A DNA stretch of 64,000 nucleotides from Gemmataceae bacterium (GTDB lineage Bacteria > Planctomycetota > Planctomycetia > Gemmatales > Gemmataceae). The stretch is taken from positions 45,262-109,261 of the forward strand of contig JALHPZ010000021.1 of assembly GCA_022842245.1 (NCBI GenBank), given 5' to 3'. Of this stretch, positions 55,010 through 64,000 are shown in pieces (the stretch's first letter is position 1; each line of letters begins with the position of its first letter). Below the pieces are notes generated by a model. The model worked only from the letters and a program-made list of their open reading frames with translations. It had not been told where the DNA came from and did no database searches. A program made the position numbers and the translations under genes.

Positions 55010-58000
55010 ATGTCCCGACCTCTCTCCGCACTCGTCGTCTTGCTCGCCGCCGGTTGGCTCGTTGCCCAGCCGCCCGCCGAACCGAAACCGCTCCTGATCT
55101 TCAAAGGCCACACCGATCCGGTGTACGCCGTCGCGTACTCGCCGGACGGCAAGCTCGTGGCCACGGGGAGCTTCGACAAGACTATCAAATTGTGGAACGC
55201 GGCCGACGGCAAGGAATTGCGCACGTTCGCCGGACCGCAGGGGCACCAGAGCCTCGTGCTATCCATTGCGTTCGCGCCAACCGGCGACCGGCTCGCCAGC
55301 GGCGGGGCGGACAACTTCGCGAAGATCTGGGACGTTCCGAGCAGCAAGCCGCTGCGGGAAGTCGCAGTTGGCGGGTCGGGGCCGAAGACGACCGTGGCCG
55401 CAGACGGGAAGGCCTACGCCGTCGGCAGCGCCGACGGCAAGGTGCGCATCTTCGCGACCGCGGATGGAAAACAAACGGTGGAAGTGCCGACGGCCGGCGG
55501 CGCCGTGCACGCCCTCGCGTTCGTGCCGAACCAGCCCGCGATCGTGTCGGCGGGTGCCGATCGCATCATCCGCTACTGGAGCGCGACGGACGGCAAGCCG
55601 CTCGGCGCGATCGGCACTGGGCCGGCGGAACTCAACGGACTGCTCGCCGTCGGCGGCAACGTCGTTACGACTTCGGTCGACGGCACGATCCGCGTCTGGC
55701 CGAATACGGCGACGGCGCCCAAAAAACTCGCCGAGGTTCCCGCCGCGATCGGCTCCGCGCTCTTGAGCGCCGACGGAAACATCCTGTTCGCCGCGACCGC
55801 CGACAAGTCGATCCGCTGGCTCAACACCGCCAACGGTCAGCCTACGTTTCCCGCCGCGGTGTTGCCCGTCGAGCCTACGGCGCTCGCGATCGCCGCGAAC
55901 AATACCGCCTACGCCGTCGGCACCGTCGATGGCAAAGTCGCGGTCTTCGGCAACGACGGCAAACCGAAGGGCGAACTGCTCGCGCACGCGGGAGCCGTGC
56001 GCGGCATCGCATTCCACCCGAACGGCACGCAACTCCTCTCTGCCGGCGACGACGGACTCGTAAAGGCGCACACGTATCCCCTGGTGGCCGCGAAAGCGCT
56101 CGCGCACGTGGACGCCGCCACGGCCTTGATCGCCCATATCGATGGCAAGCGCGTCCTCACGGGAAGCAAGGACAAGCTCGTTCGCATCTGGAACAACGGC
56201 GCGGCCGAGAAGACGCTCGCCGGAGCCGAAACGGCGATCGCATCGGTGATGATGGCGAACGACCTGATCGTGGCCGGCGAAGCGAACGGCACGGTGCGGC
56301 TCTGGACGGCATCGAGCGGACAGCCGCTCGCCGCGATTCCGGCGGCGCACGCGAAGCCGGTCGTCGCGCTCGCGCTGTCCGCCGATGGCCAGCACCTCGC
56401 CAGTTCCGATGCGGCCGGGCCGGTGAAAGTCTGGAAACTACCGATTCCCGCGAAGGGGATGAAGGTGGAACCGGTGGCGACGGTGCCGCTCAAGGGAGCC
56501 GTGCGGGCGCTCGAAGCGGTCGCGGGTCAGCCGCAGTTCCGGGCGACGGATGAAACCGGTCTGGGATTGGTGTTCGACAAGTTGACCGGGAAGGCCGTGA
56601 CCCCGCCGGAAACGGTGGCCGGGAAGTTGACAGCCTTCGCGAGGTCGGCCGCGAAATCGGTAGTTGCCGTTTCGAACGGGGCCGTCCACAAACTCGTCGT
56701 CCGCGGCGCGGACAACAAGGTGGCGAAGGAGATCGCGACGATCGGGCCGACCGAAGCCGTCGCGGTATCCGCGAGCGGAACGCGCGTCGTCGCGAGCGTC
56801 GTCGGGCCGAAAGGGCGGTCGCTGATCGCCTACGACGCCGACGCCGGCCGCGAACTGCAGACGCTGCTCGTGCCGACGGTCGCCGTCAACGGCCTGGCGA
56901 TCTTCGCCGATAACAAGACCGTCGCGATCGGCCTGGAGGACAAATCGACGCCCCTGATCGAACTCGCGACAACGGCCAGCCTCCCGGCCCACGCGGGCGG
57001 CGTACGGCAACTCGCGATCCTTCCGAACGGCGATCTCCTGACCGCCGGCGCCGACAAGACCGTGAAGCAATGGTCCCTCGCGACGGCGAAGGAGACGCGG
57101 ACCTACGGCACGCTGCCGGACGCGCCGAAGGCGATCGCCCTCGCACGCGATGCCGCGGTTCTCGCCGTCGCGACCGGTAAGACGGTCAAGCTCTGGCAAA
57201 CGGCCGACGGCAAGGAGCTCCCGTTTCCCGCACTCGCCGTCGATGCCACGTCGCTCGCGTTCAGCCCAGATCGGCTGAACCTGCTCGTCGGCTCCGTCGA
57301 CAAGTCGGCCGCGGTGTTCGCCGTCGCGACCGGCCTGCCGCTCCAGTTCTTCCCGGCCGCCACGAATCCGGTCGCCGTGGCCTATCACCCGAATCAACCA
57401 TCCGTGACCGTGATCGAAGAGAAGGCGGCCCACCAGCACCCCATCGCGATCGTGCGCTCGCTGAAGGAAGCCGAAGTCGCGCGCGGCGGCCTGACGACGA
57501 TCCCGAACACGAACTCGCTACTCGCGCCCGGTTCGACGAAAGCGCTTGGCCGCTGGAACGTCGGCAACCTGCAAAAGGAAGCGAACGTCGAGCTGGCCGG
57601 CCCCGCAACGGCGATCGCGGTGAGCCGCAACGGCCAGCTCCTCGCCGCCGTCGACGCGGCCAACACGGTGCAGGTCTACACGATCAACAACGGCCAACTC
57701 GCCGGGTCGTTCAAGGCGTCGGCGAAGGTGGCCGAGCTGGCGTTCCACCCGAACGGGCAGTCGCTCGCCGCGAGCCTCGCCGACAAGACCGTCACGGTCT
57801 GGAACACGCTGTTCAACCCCGGCCAACCGTTGCCGGCGGAGTTCGGCACCGTCGTGCAGACGTTCCCGCACCCCGCCGCCGTCGCCTCGTTCGTTTACCT
57901 GAGCGAATCGCAACTGCTCACCGGCGCCGACGACGGCATCGCCCGCGTCTGGACGGTCGCGTCCGACCAGCCGAAGTCGATCCCGCACCCGAACCTCGTC

Positions 58001-58735
58001 GACTGCGTCGCCTTCAACAAGGACGGCACGCAACTGGCGACGGCGTGCCACGACGGCGGCGTCCGCATCTACGACCTCACGAAGCCCACGCCGGCGCTCC
58101 TCAAGGACATCAAGGCCCACACGGCGATGCCGCTGCCGCACCCGGTCTACGTCGTCGCGTGGAGCCCCGACGGTAAGCAGATCGCCTCCGGCAGCTTCGA
58201 CAAGAGCATCAAACTCTGGGACGCCGCGAGCGGGAACCTCGTGCGCGAGATCAAGGGCTTCCCCGAACCACCCCCGGCCGCCGGTCAGCCGGTGCCGCCG
58301 GGCCACCGCGACCAGGTCTTCTGCCTCGCCTTCTCGAAGGACGGCAAACTGCTCGCCTCCGGCTCCAGCGACCGCACGGTGAAGCTCTGGGACGTGGCGA
58401 GCGGTAACCTCGTGCGCGACTTCCCGCATCCGAACTTGAAGTCGCCGGGGCCGGGGCAGCCCGTGCCCTCGCACGCCGGATTCGTCCATGCCGTGCGCTT
58501 CACGGCCGACGGAGCCTCGCTCGTGACGGCCGGCACTGCCCCGCGGAACGCCGGCGCACTCGCGATCTGGAACGTCGCCGACGGCAAATTGAAGGGTGCC
58601 GTGGACGTATCCTTTGGCCCAATCTATTCGATCGACCTGACGGCCGACGGGAAGAACGTGCTGGTCGGCTGCGGACCGCGCGTCCGCACGGCGAGCGAAG
58701 CCGAGGCGTACCTGCTGCCATTGCCGGGACGGTGA
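55010..58735 (+). CDS. Exported giant WD40-repeat protein
   Basis: A 1241-residue protein with a signal peptide (LSALVVLLAAGWLVAQ). The mature protein is made of WD40 repeats forming perhaps two or three propellers. The clearest are at the N-terminus (LIFKGHTDPVYAVAYSPDGK, FDKTIKLWNAADGKEL) and C-terminus (PVYVVAWSPDGKQIASGSFD, SSDRTVKLWDVASGNLVRDF), with more degenerate units between. No enzyme domain is seen. Exported WD40 proteins of this kind are a planctomycete speciality and may act as periplasmic scaffolds. Start ATG 55010 is fixed by the signal peptide. Confidence 0.88.
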   Translation: MSRPLSALVVLLAAGWLVAQPPAEPKPLLIFKGHTDPVYAVAYSPDGKLVATGSFDKTIKLWNAADGKELRTFAGPQGHQSLVLSIAFAPTGDRLASGGADNFAKIWDVPSSKPLREVAVGGSGPKTTVAADGKAYAVGSADGKVRIFATADGKQTVEVPTAGGAVHALAFVPNQPAIVSAGADRIIRYWSATDGKPLGAIGTGPAELNGLLAVGGNVVTTSVDGTIRVWPNTATAPKKLAEVPAAIGSALLSADGNILFAATADKSIRWLNTANGQPTFPAAVLPVEPTALAIAANNTAYAVGTVDGKVAVFGNDGKPKGELLAHAGAVRGIAFHPNGTQLLSAGDDGLVKAHTYPLVAAKALAHVDAATALIAHIDGKRVLTGSKDKLVRIWNNGAAEKTLAGAETAIASVMMANDLIVAGEANGTVRLWTASSGQPLAAIPAAHAKPVVALALSADGQHLASSDAAGPVKVWKLPIPAKGMKVEPVATVPLKGAVRALEAVAGQPQFRATDETGLGLVFDKLTGKAVTPPETVAGKLTAFARSAAKSVVAVSNGAVHKLVVRGADNKVAKEIATIGPTEAVAVSASGTRVVASVVGPKGRSLIAYDADAGRELQTLLVPTVAVNGLAIFADNKTVAIGLEDKSTPLIELATTASLPAHAGGVRQLAILPNGDLLTAGADKTVKQWSLATAKETRTYGTLPDAPKAIALARDAAVLAVATGKTVKLWQTADGKELPFPALAVDATSLAFSPDRLNLLVGSVDKSAAVFAVATGLPLQFFPAATNPVAVAYHPNQPSVTVIEEKAAHQHPIAIVRSLKEAEVARGGLTTIPNTNSLLAPGSTKALGRWNVGNLQKEANVELAGPATAIAVSRNGQLLAAVDAANTVQVYTINNGQLAGSFKASAKVAELAFHPNGQSLAASLADKTVTVWNTLFNPGQPLPAEFGTVVQTFPHPAAVASFVYLSESQLLTGADDGIARVWTVASDQPKSIPHPNLVDCVAFNKDGTQLATACHDGGVRIYDLTKPTPALLKDIKAHTAMPLPHPVYVVAWSPDGKQIASGSFDKSIKLWDAASGNLVREIKGFPEPPPAAGQPVPPGHRDQVFCLAFSKDGKLLASGSSDRTVKLWDVASGNLVRDFPHPNLKSPGPGQPVPSHAGFVHAVRFTADGASLVTAGTAPRNAGALAIWNVADGKLKGAVDVSFGPIYSIDLTADGKNVLVGCGPRVRTASEAEAYLLPLPGR

Positions 58736-58813
58736 TCGGGATGCCGGGCGAACCACCGGATGATTTTGGATTTCGCGATGGGTTTGTTATGCTGGTCTGC
58801 GGAGGTGGACGCG

Positions 58814-59566
58814 ATGGGCAAGTTGCTCGAACGGCGGACGAAGCGCGAACCGATTCCCGAACTGCGCGACGGCGACCGCATCTCCAAAAGCGAATTCTGG
58901 AGGCGCTACGAATCGTCCCACCGTGTCCATCGCGCCGAACTCATCGACAACGTGGTTCACGTCATTGCGGCGTCCCCGATTCCCGGCCAGGAGCGAACGG
59001 TGGCCCCCATCAGCAACGACGGTCACGGAGGTCCGCACGGCGATATCCTCTTTTGGCTGGGTTGCTACGCCGTAGCGACACCGGGCGTCCGTTCGAGCGG
59101 TCCCACCACGATTCGCGGCCTCGATCCCGGATCCAGTCCGGAACCCGATGCGAGTTTGCGAATTTTGCCGGAGTTCGGCGGACGAACCCGAACCGATGCC
59201 AAGGGATATCTGGATTGCGGTCCCGAGTTGATATTGGAAATCTCCAGCACGACGACGCAACTCGATTTGGGTGCCAAACTCCGTGTCAACTGTGCCGATG
59301 GAGTACCCGAATATTTCGTCTGGCGCACTCGACATCAAGTGATCGACTGGTTCGAACTCGTTCGAGGGGAGTACGTGCCCCTCGAACCCGATGCCGACGG
59401 CTTCCTGAAGAGCCGCGTCTTCCCCGGCCTCTGGCTCGATCCGAACGCGATGATCGCCGGCGACATGGCGAAGGTGCTGGCCGTGGTCCAACACGGGATC
59501 GCATCTCCGGAGCACGCGAAGTTCGTCGAGAAGCTGCGCAAGAAAGCCGCGAAGAAGAAGCGGTGA
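58814..59566 (+). CDS. Uma2 (DUF820) family PD-(D/E)XK protein
   Basis: A second Uma2-family protein, 250 residues. The nuclease-like core is visible as SPEPDASLRI, CGPELILEISSTTTQLDLGA with a Lys (KLRVN) and GVPEYFVWRTRHQVIDWFEL. The N-terminal extension is rich in Arg and Lys, and the C-terminus ends in a Lys tail (LRKKAAKKKR) that could bind nucleic acid. GGAGG eight bases before ATG 58814 gives the start; an upstream in-frame ATG at 58760 is less likely. It is only distantly similar to the copy at 12191-12814. Function is unknown. Confidence 0.83.
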   Translation: MGKLLERRTKREPIPELRDGDRISKSEFWRRYESSHRVHRAELIDNVVHVIAASPIPGQERTVAPISNDGHGGPHGDILFWLGCYAVATPGVRSSGPTTIRGLDPGSSPEPDASLRILPEFGGRTRTDAKGYLDCGPELILEISSTTTQLDLGAKLRVNCADGVPEYFVWRTRHQVIDWFELVRGEYVPLEPDADGFLKSRVFPGLWLDPNAMIAGDMAKVLAVVQHGIASPEHAKFVEKLRKKAAKKKR

Positions 59567-59578
59567 AAAGAATGGTCC

Positions 59579-59671
59579 GCAGATGACGCAGACCTTCGGA
59601 CGCTGATGAAGATGATGAAAACATCGGTGTTTTCTCCTCTTTTACAGCGTCTTCCCAACTGCGTCATCAGC
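59579..59671 (+). terminator. Composite hairpin with inner terminator-like stem
   Basis: An outer imperfect inverted repeat (GCAGATGACGCAG at 59579-59591 against CTGCGTCATCAGC at 59659-59671) encloses an inner perfect 7-bp hairpin (GAAAACA, TCGG, TGTTTTC, at 59617-59634). The inner one is followed by TCCTCTTTT. It starts 13 bases after the Uma2 stop. The rest of the gap to groES (59672-59856) should contain the groESL promoter, but I cannot point to convincing boxes. Confidence 0.55.
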
Positions 59672-59856
59672 GGGCCATGAACAACTTCGTCCCTGCCATT
59701 CCGACAGCGACGCGCAATCTTGGCACTCTCGTCGCGAATCCGCCCTTCGACGTAATTCCATCTACCACAACACTTTACCATTATCAACCGGCGCAGGCAC
59801 GGCGATTGCATATCACCGGCCACGGACCGCTATTCCCACAGCCGGAGAGACCCGCG

Positions 59857-60150
59857 ATGGCCCTGCAACCGATCGGCGATCGGATCATCGTCAAGCGAGA
59901 AGAATCGGAAGCCAAGACCAAGGGCGGCATCATTCTGCCCGACGCCGCTCAGAAGAAGCCGCAGACCGGCACCATCGTCGCCGTCGGCCCCGGCAAGCTC
60001 AACAAGGACGGCACCCGCACCGCCCTCCAGCTCAAGGCCGGCGACAAGGTCCTCTTCACCTCCTGGGCCGGCGACGAGTTCAAGGACAAGAAGAACAAGG
60101 ACGAAGTCCTCGTCATGCACGAATCCGATGTACTCGCCGTCATCGAGTAA
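59857..60150 (+). CDS. groES: Co-chaperonin GroES
   Basis: The 97-residue heptameric lid of the GroEL chaperonin. The sequence begins MALQPIGDRIIVKREESEAK, with the mobile loop (KTKGGIILPDAAQKKPQTGTI) and the conserved GDKVLFTSWAGDEF region. GGAGAGA lies before the ATG. groEL follows 128 bases downstream, so the usual groES-groEL operon is likely. A full CIRCE operator is not visible upstream. Confidence 0.96.
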   Translation: MALQPIGDRIIVKREESEAKTKGGIILPDAAQKKPQTGTIVAVGPGKLNKDGTRTALQLKAGDKVLFTSWAGDEFKDKKNKDEVLVMHESDVLAVIE

Positions 60151-60278
60151 TTGCGAACCAGACCAGTCGAATACACAGTTGAATCACTGCTGCGGCAGGG
60201 CTTGAACTCGTGTTGAGCTTGTACCCGGCCGTAGCCTAATTGGCATCGTTCGCGATGCAGAAAGTGGAGCGTCAGTCC

Positions 60279-61901
<1,623 letters not shown>

Positions 61902-61931
61902 GTGTAGTCGGTCGGAATTGATTTTCGGGCG

Positions 61932-61962
61932 AAGCCCGCGGACGACAGTCCGCGGGCTTTTT
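61932..61962 (+). terminator. Intrinsic terminator of groEL, made from the GCCCGCGGAC repeat
   Basis: The stem AAGCCCGCGGAC / GTCCGCGGGCTT (61932-61943 and 61948-61959) with a GACA loop is followed by a T-run (61958-61962). It is a copy of the dispersed repeat, including the leading GGGCGAAG from 61927, here with the U-tail needed for termination. It lies 30 bases after the groEL stop. Confidence 0.88.
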
Positions 61963-61965
61963 CGT

Positions 61966-64000
61966 TTATCGGCTGCGGGCGGCGGGGGCCTGTTCGCGGT
62001 ATTGCGACTCGATCGCGCGCCATCGGGCGGCGTCTTCGGCGCGGCCGGCGAGTTCGTGCAGGAGGGCGACGCGCCCGGCGGCCTCGCGCAGGCGGATGCC
62101 GCGCCACATCGGCGGAATCTGATTCGCTTTCGACTTCAGGTCCTCGAAGGCGGGTTCAAGCAACTTCTTCGCTTCGTCGTAGTCCTGGTAGGCGAGCACG
62201 GCGCGGCCGAGGCGCGAGCGCGTGTTCGCCACCAGCCACGAGGCCTTGTCCTGCCGCTCACGCACCGTCAAAAGTTTCCGAAGCATCGGTTCGGCCTGTG
62301 CGAACTTTCCTTGCGACTCGAGCGATTGCAGCAAGAGGTTGACGGCCTGCACGGTCTCGCCGTTCTCGAAGCCGAATTTCCGCTCCCGCAGGCGGTAGCT
62401 TTCGTGCAGCCAAGGTTCCGCCTCCGCGGGGCGATTCTGGCTCATGAAGACGTAGCCGAGGTTGTACAGGCTCATCATCGTGTCGCGGTGGTCTTCGCCG
62501 ACCGCGCGCTTCAAGCCCGCGATGCACTGCCGGAAGATCGCCTCCGCTTCTGCGTAGCGCCCCTGCGCCTCTCGCAGCGTGCCGACGTTGTTCAAGGCGT
62601 AGAGGTACTGGTAGTCGTCCGCGCCGTGGCGGAGCCGCTTCGCTTCCAGGACGCGATCGTAGAGTGGTTCCGCCTCGGCCGTGCGACCAAGGAAGCGGTA
62701 CATTTCGGCGAGGTTGGTCTGGCAGTGCAGCGTTTCAGGGTGAGTCGGGCCGAAGGCGCGTTCGAGTCCATCGATCGCCCGCCGGTAGAGCGGTTCCGCG
62801 TCCGCCGGTCGATTCTGTGCTTGGCGGAGCATCGCGACGTGGTTGCAGAGAAACAGCGTTTGCGGGTGCTGGGGGCCGAAGTGCCGTTCGCGCGCGGCGA
62901 AGGCGGCCAGCAAGACGGCTTCCGATTGGTCCAACCGGCCGATGTTGCGGTAAAAGCTGCCGAGATTCTGTCGGGCGACCAGCGTCTCGTTTTGGTTCGG
63001 GCCGAGTGCCTTCTCGAGATTGCCCACAGCTCGAATGAACAGGCGTTCGGCCTCGTCGAATCGGCGTTCGTGCTGAAGGATCAACGCCAAGCCGTTGATG
63101 GCGAAGGACGTGGACGGGTGTTCGGGACCGGCCGTCTTCTCCCAGGCGGCCATCACACGCCGAAAGATCGACTTGGATTCGGCCAACTCGCCCAAGTTGC
63201 GCAGGCTGTCCGCGAGGCTCATCCACGCGTCCAGCGTGTCGCGGTCCTCGAATCCGTTCGCGAGTTCCAGCCCGGCGGCCACTCGTCGGTAGAGCGCCGC
63301 CGACTCTGCGTAGCGGCCCTGTTCGTCCCGTACCCACGCGAGCCGTTTGACTGCCTCCAGAGTTAGCGGGTAGGCGCGGCCCAGCACGGCCTCGCGCCGA
63401 CGCACCACCGCTTCGACTTGCGACTCCGCCTCCTTCAGCAATCCTTGCTTCCGGTACACTTCGCCGAGCATCAGCGGTAGATGCGACAGCTCGACTGCCG
63501 CGTCGCCGATGAGTTCGCGCCGCAACACGACGGCGCGCTCCAAATGCATGCGGGCCTTCGGATAGTCGGACATGTCGAGGTACGCCGAGCCGATCGTTTG
63601 TCGGATTTCGGCCTCGATCGACGGATCGTCCCGGAATTGCTCCGATAACTTCTCCGACGCCCGCTCCAGCGCCGCGCCGATCGTCAGGTTTGGGTCCGCC
63701 GCGCCCGACCGCGAGAATTGATCCCACGGGCTGGCCTGCGAAATCACGTCCTGAAGAAACCCCTTGACCCGTTCGGCCGTCTGCTTCTGACGCACCGCCT
63801 CTTCCCGCTGCTCGACCGCCTTGAGCTTTTGATCCACCGCGACTCGCTTCTGCCGGTCCGCCTCCTCGCGCGCTTCGCGCTCTTTCGCCTCCGCGTCCTG
63901 CGTCAGCTTCAACTGTCGCGCCGTGTTGGCCTCGGCGTCGGTGGCGCGGATCGCCTGCCACGTGGCCGCCGCCACGCCGGCGCCCAGCACCGCCACGAGC
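61966..64000 (-). CDS. TPR-repeat protein, probable C-terminal part of a Ser/Thr kinase, 5' truncated by window edge
   Basis: The frame is open to the window end, so the N-terminus is missing. The visible part starts with a hydrophobic segment (LVAVLGAGVAAATW), then a charged coiled coil (about 60 residues of Glu, Lys, Arg and Gln). A block of about ten kinesin-light-chain-like TPR units follows (LGEVYRKQGLLKEAESQVEA, NNVGTLREAQGRYAEAEAIF, YNLGYVFMSQNRPAEAEPWL). This coil and TPR arrangement after a transmembrane helix is typical of planctomycete kinases, so a kinase domain is expected just outside the window. It is convergent with groEL. Confidence 0.85.
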   Translation of the reverse strand, partial: LVAVLGAGVAAATWQAIRATDAEANTARQLKLTQDAEAKEREAREEADRQKRVAVDQKLKAVEQREEAVRQKQTAERVKGFLQDVISQASPWDQFSRSGAADPNLTIGAALERASEKLSEQFRDDPSIEAEIRQTIGSAYLDMSDYPKARMHLERAVVLRRELIGDAAVELSHLPLMLGEVYRKQGLLKEAESQVEAVVRRREAVLGRAYPLTLEAVKRLAWVRDEQGRYAESAALYRRVAAGLELANGFEDRDTLDAWMSLADSLRNLGELAESKSIFRRVMAAWEKTAGPEHPSTSFAINGLALILQHERRFDEAERLFIRAVGNLEKALGPNQNETLVARQNLGSFYRNIGRLDQSEAVLLAAFAARERHFGPQHPQTLFLCNHVAMLRQAQNRPADAEPLYRRAIDGLERAFGPTHPETLHCQTNLAEMYRFLGRTAEAEPLYDRVLEAKRLRHGADDYQYLYALNNVGTLREAQGRYAEAEAIFRQCIAGLKRAVGEDHRDTMMSLYNLGYVFMSQNRPAEAEPWLHESYRLRERKFGFENGETVQAVNLLLQSLESQGKFAQAEPMLRKLLTVRERQDKASWLVANTRSRLGRAVLAYQDYDEAKKLLEPAFEDLKSKANQIPPMWRGIRLREAAGRVALLHELAGRAEDAARWRAIESQYREQAPAARSR

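Noticed and set aside
59720..59728. TTGGCACTC, similar to one half of a CIRCE heat-shock operator, upstream of groES
   Set aside because: The matching half GAGTGCTAA nine bases downstream is absent, so there is no inverted repeat for HrcA to bind.

Overview
The window looks like a piece of chromosome from a GC-rich planctomycete, most likely of the Gemmataceae type. This is inferred from family content, not from a marker gene. The signs are a DUF1501 protein, a double DUF1080 protein beside a Tat-exported Gfo/Idh/MocA oxidoreductase, large Ser/Thr kinases fused to WD40 or TPR arrays, a long WD40-only exported protein, two Uma2-family proteins, a GldA/F/G-like ABC system followed by a DUF4340 protein, a solo PrkA kinase, and intergenic spaces full of long hairpins. 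No rRNA, CRISPR array, integrase or transposase was seen. One tRNA gene is present, for selenocysteine.

Layout. 1-4.6 kb: the end of an AddA/RecB-like helicase-nuclease, a small unknown gene, a methyltransferase, a perfect long hairpin and gatA. 4.7-7.2 kb: an A/T-richer patch with an EVE-like protein and a lipoprotein, then a dense cluster of palindromic repeats and an unknown gene. 7.2-16.4 kb: comEC, divergent from aroB, then a GT87-type glycosyltransferase, a Uma2 protein, an inositol-phosphate synthase, a sugar isomerase-like TIM barrel and an A/T-rich pentapeptide-repeat membrane protein. 16.4-26 kb: a hybrid histidine kinase, a Tat-exported isomerase-like protein, a WD40 Ser/Thr kinase and PrkA. 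26.3-29.1 kb: a three-gene unit with a MamK-like bacterial actin between two exported proteins. 29.2-39 kb: a membrane protein with a Cys/His peptidase-like domain, a sigma-70 factor with a long N-terminal DNA-binding extension, a PPP-type phosphatase, DUF1501, small envelope proteins, and an 11-codon open frame with its own ribosome site and terminator. 39-47.7 kb: the ABC/Gld-like unit with a giant DUF4340 repeat protein. 47.7-64 kb: a TPR Ser/Thr kinase, tRNA-Sec, Gfo/Idh/MocA plus DUF1080, a hemolysin III-like protein, a WD40 giant, a second Uma2 protein, groES-groEL, and the C-terminal part of a TPR protein running off the right edge.

Working together. The clearest functional units are the MamK-like actin unit (a cytoplasmic filament protein translationally coupled to a membrane protein and followed by an envelope protein), the ABC/Gld-like export unit, the exported sugar oxidation and hydrolysis pair, and groESL. 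Two aspects stand out most: the MamK-like unit, and the hairpin elements. Some of the hairpin copies carry paired base changes that keep the stem intact, and many sit at or inside stop codons between genes of the same direction.
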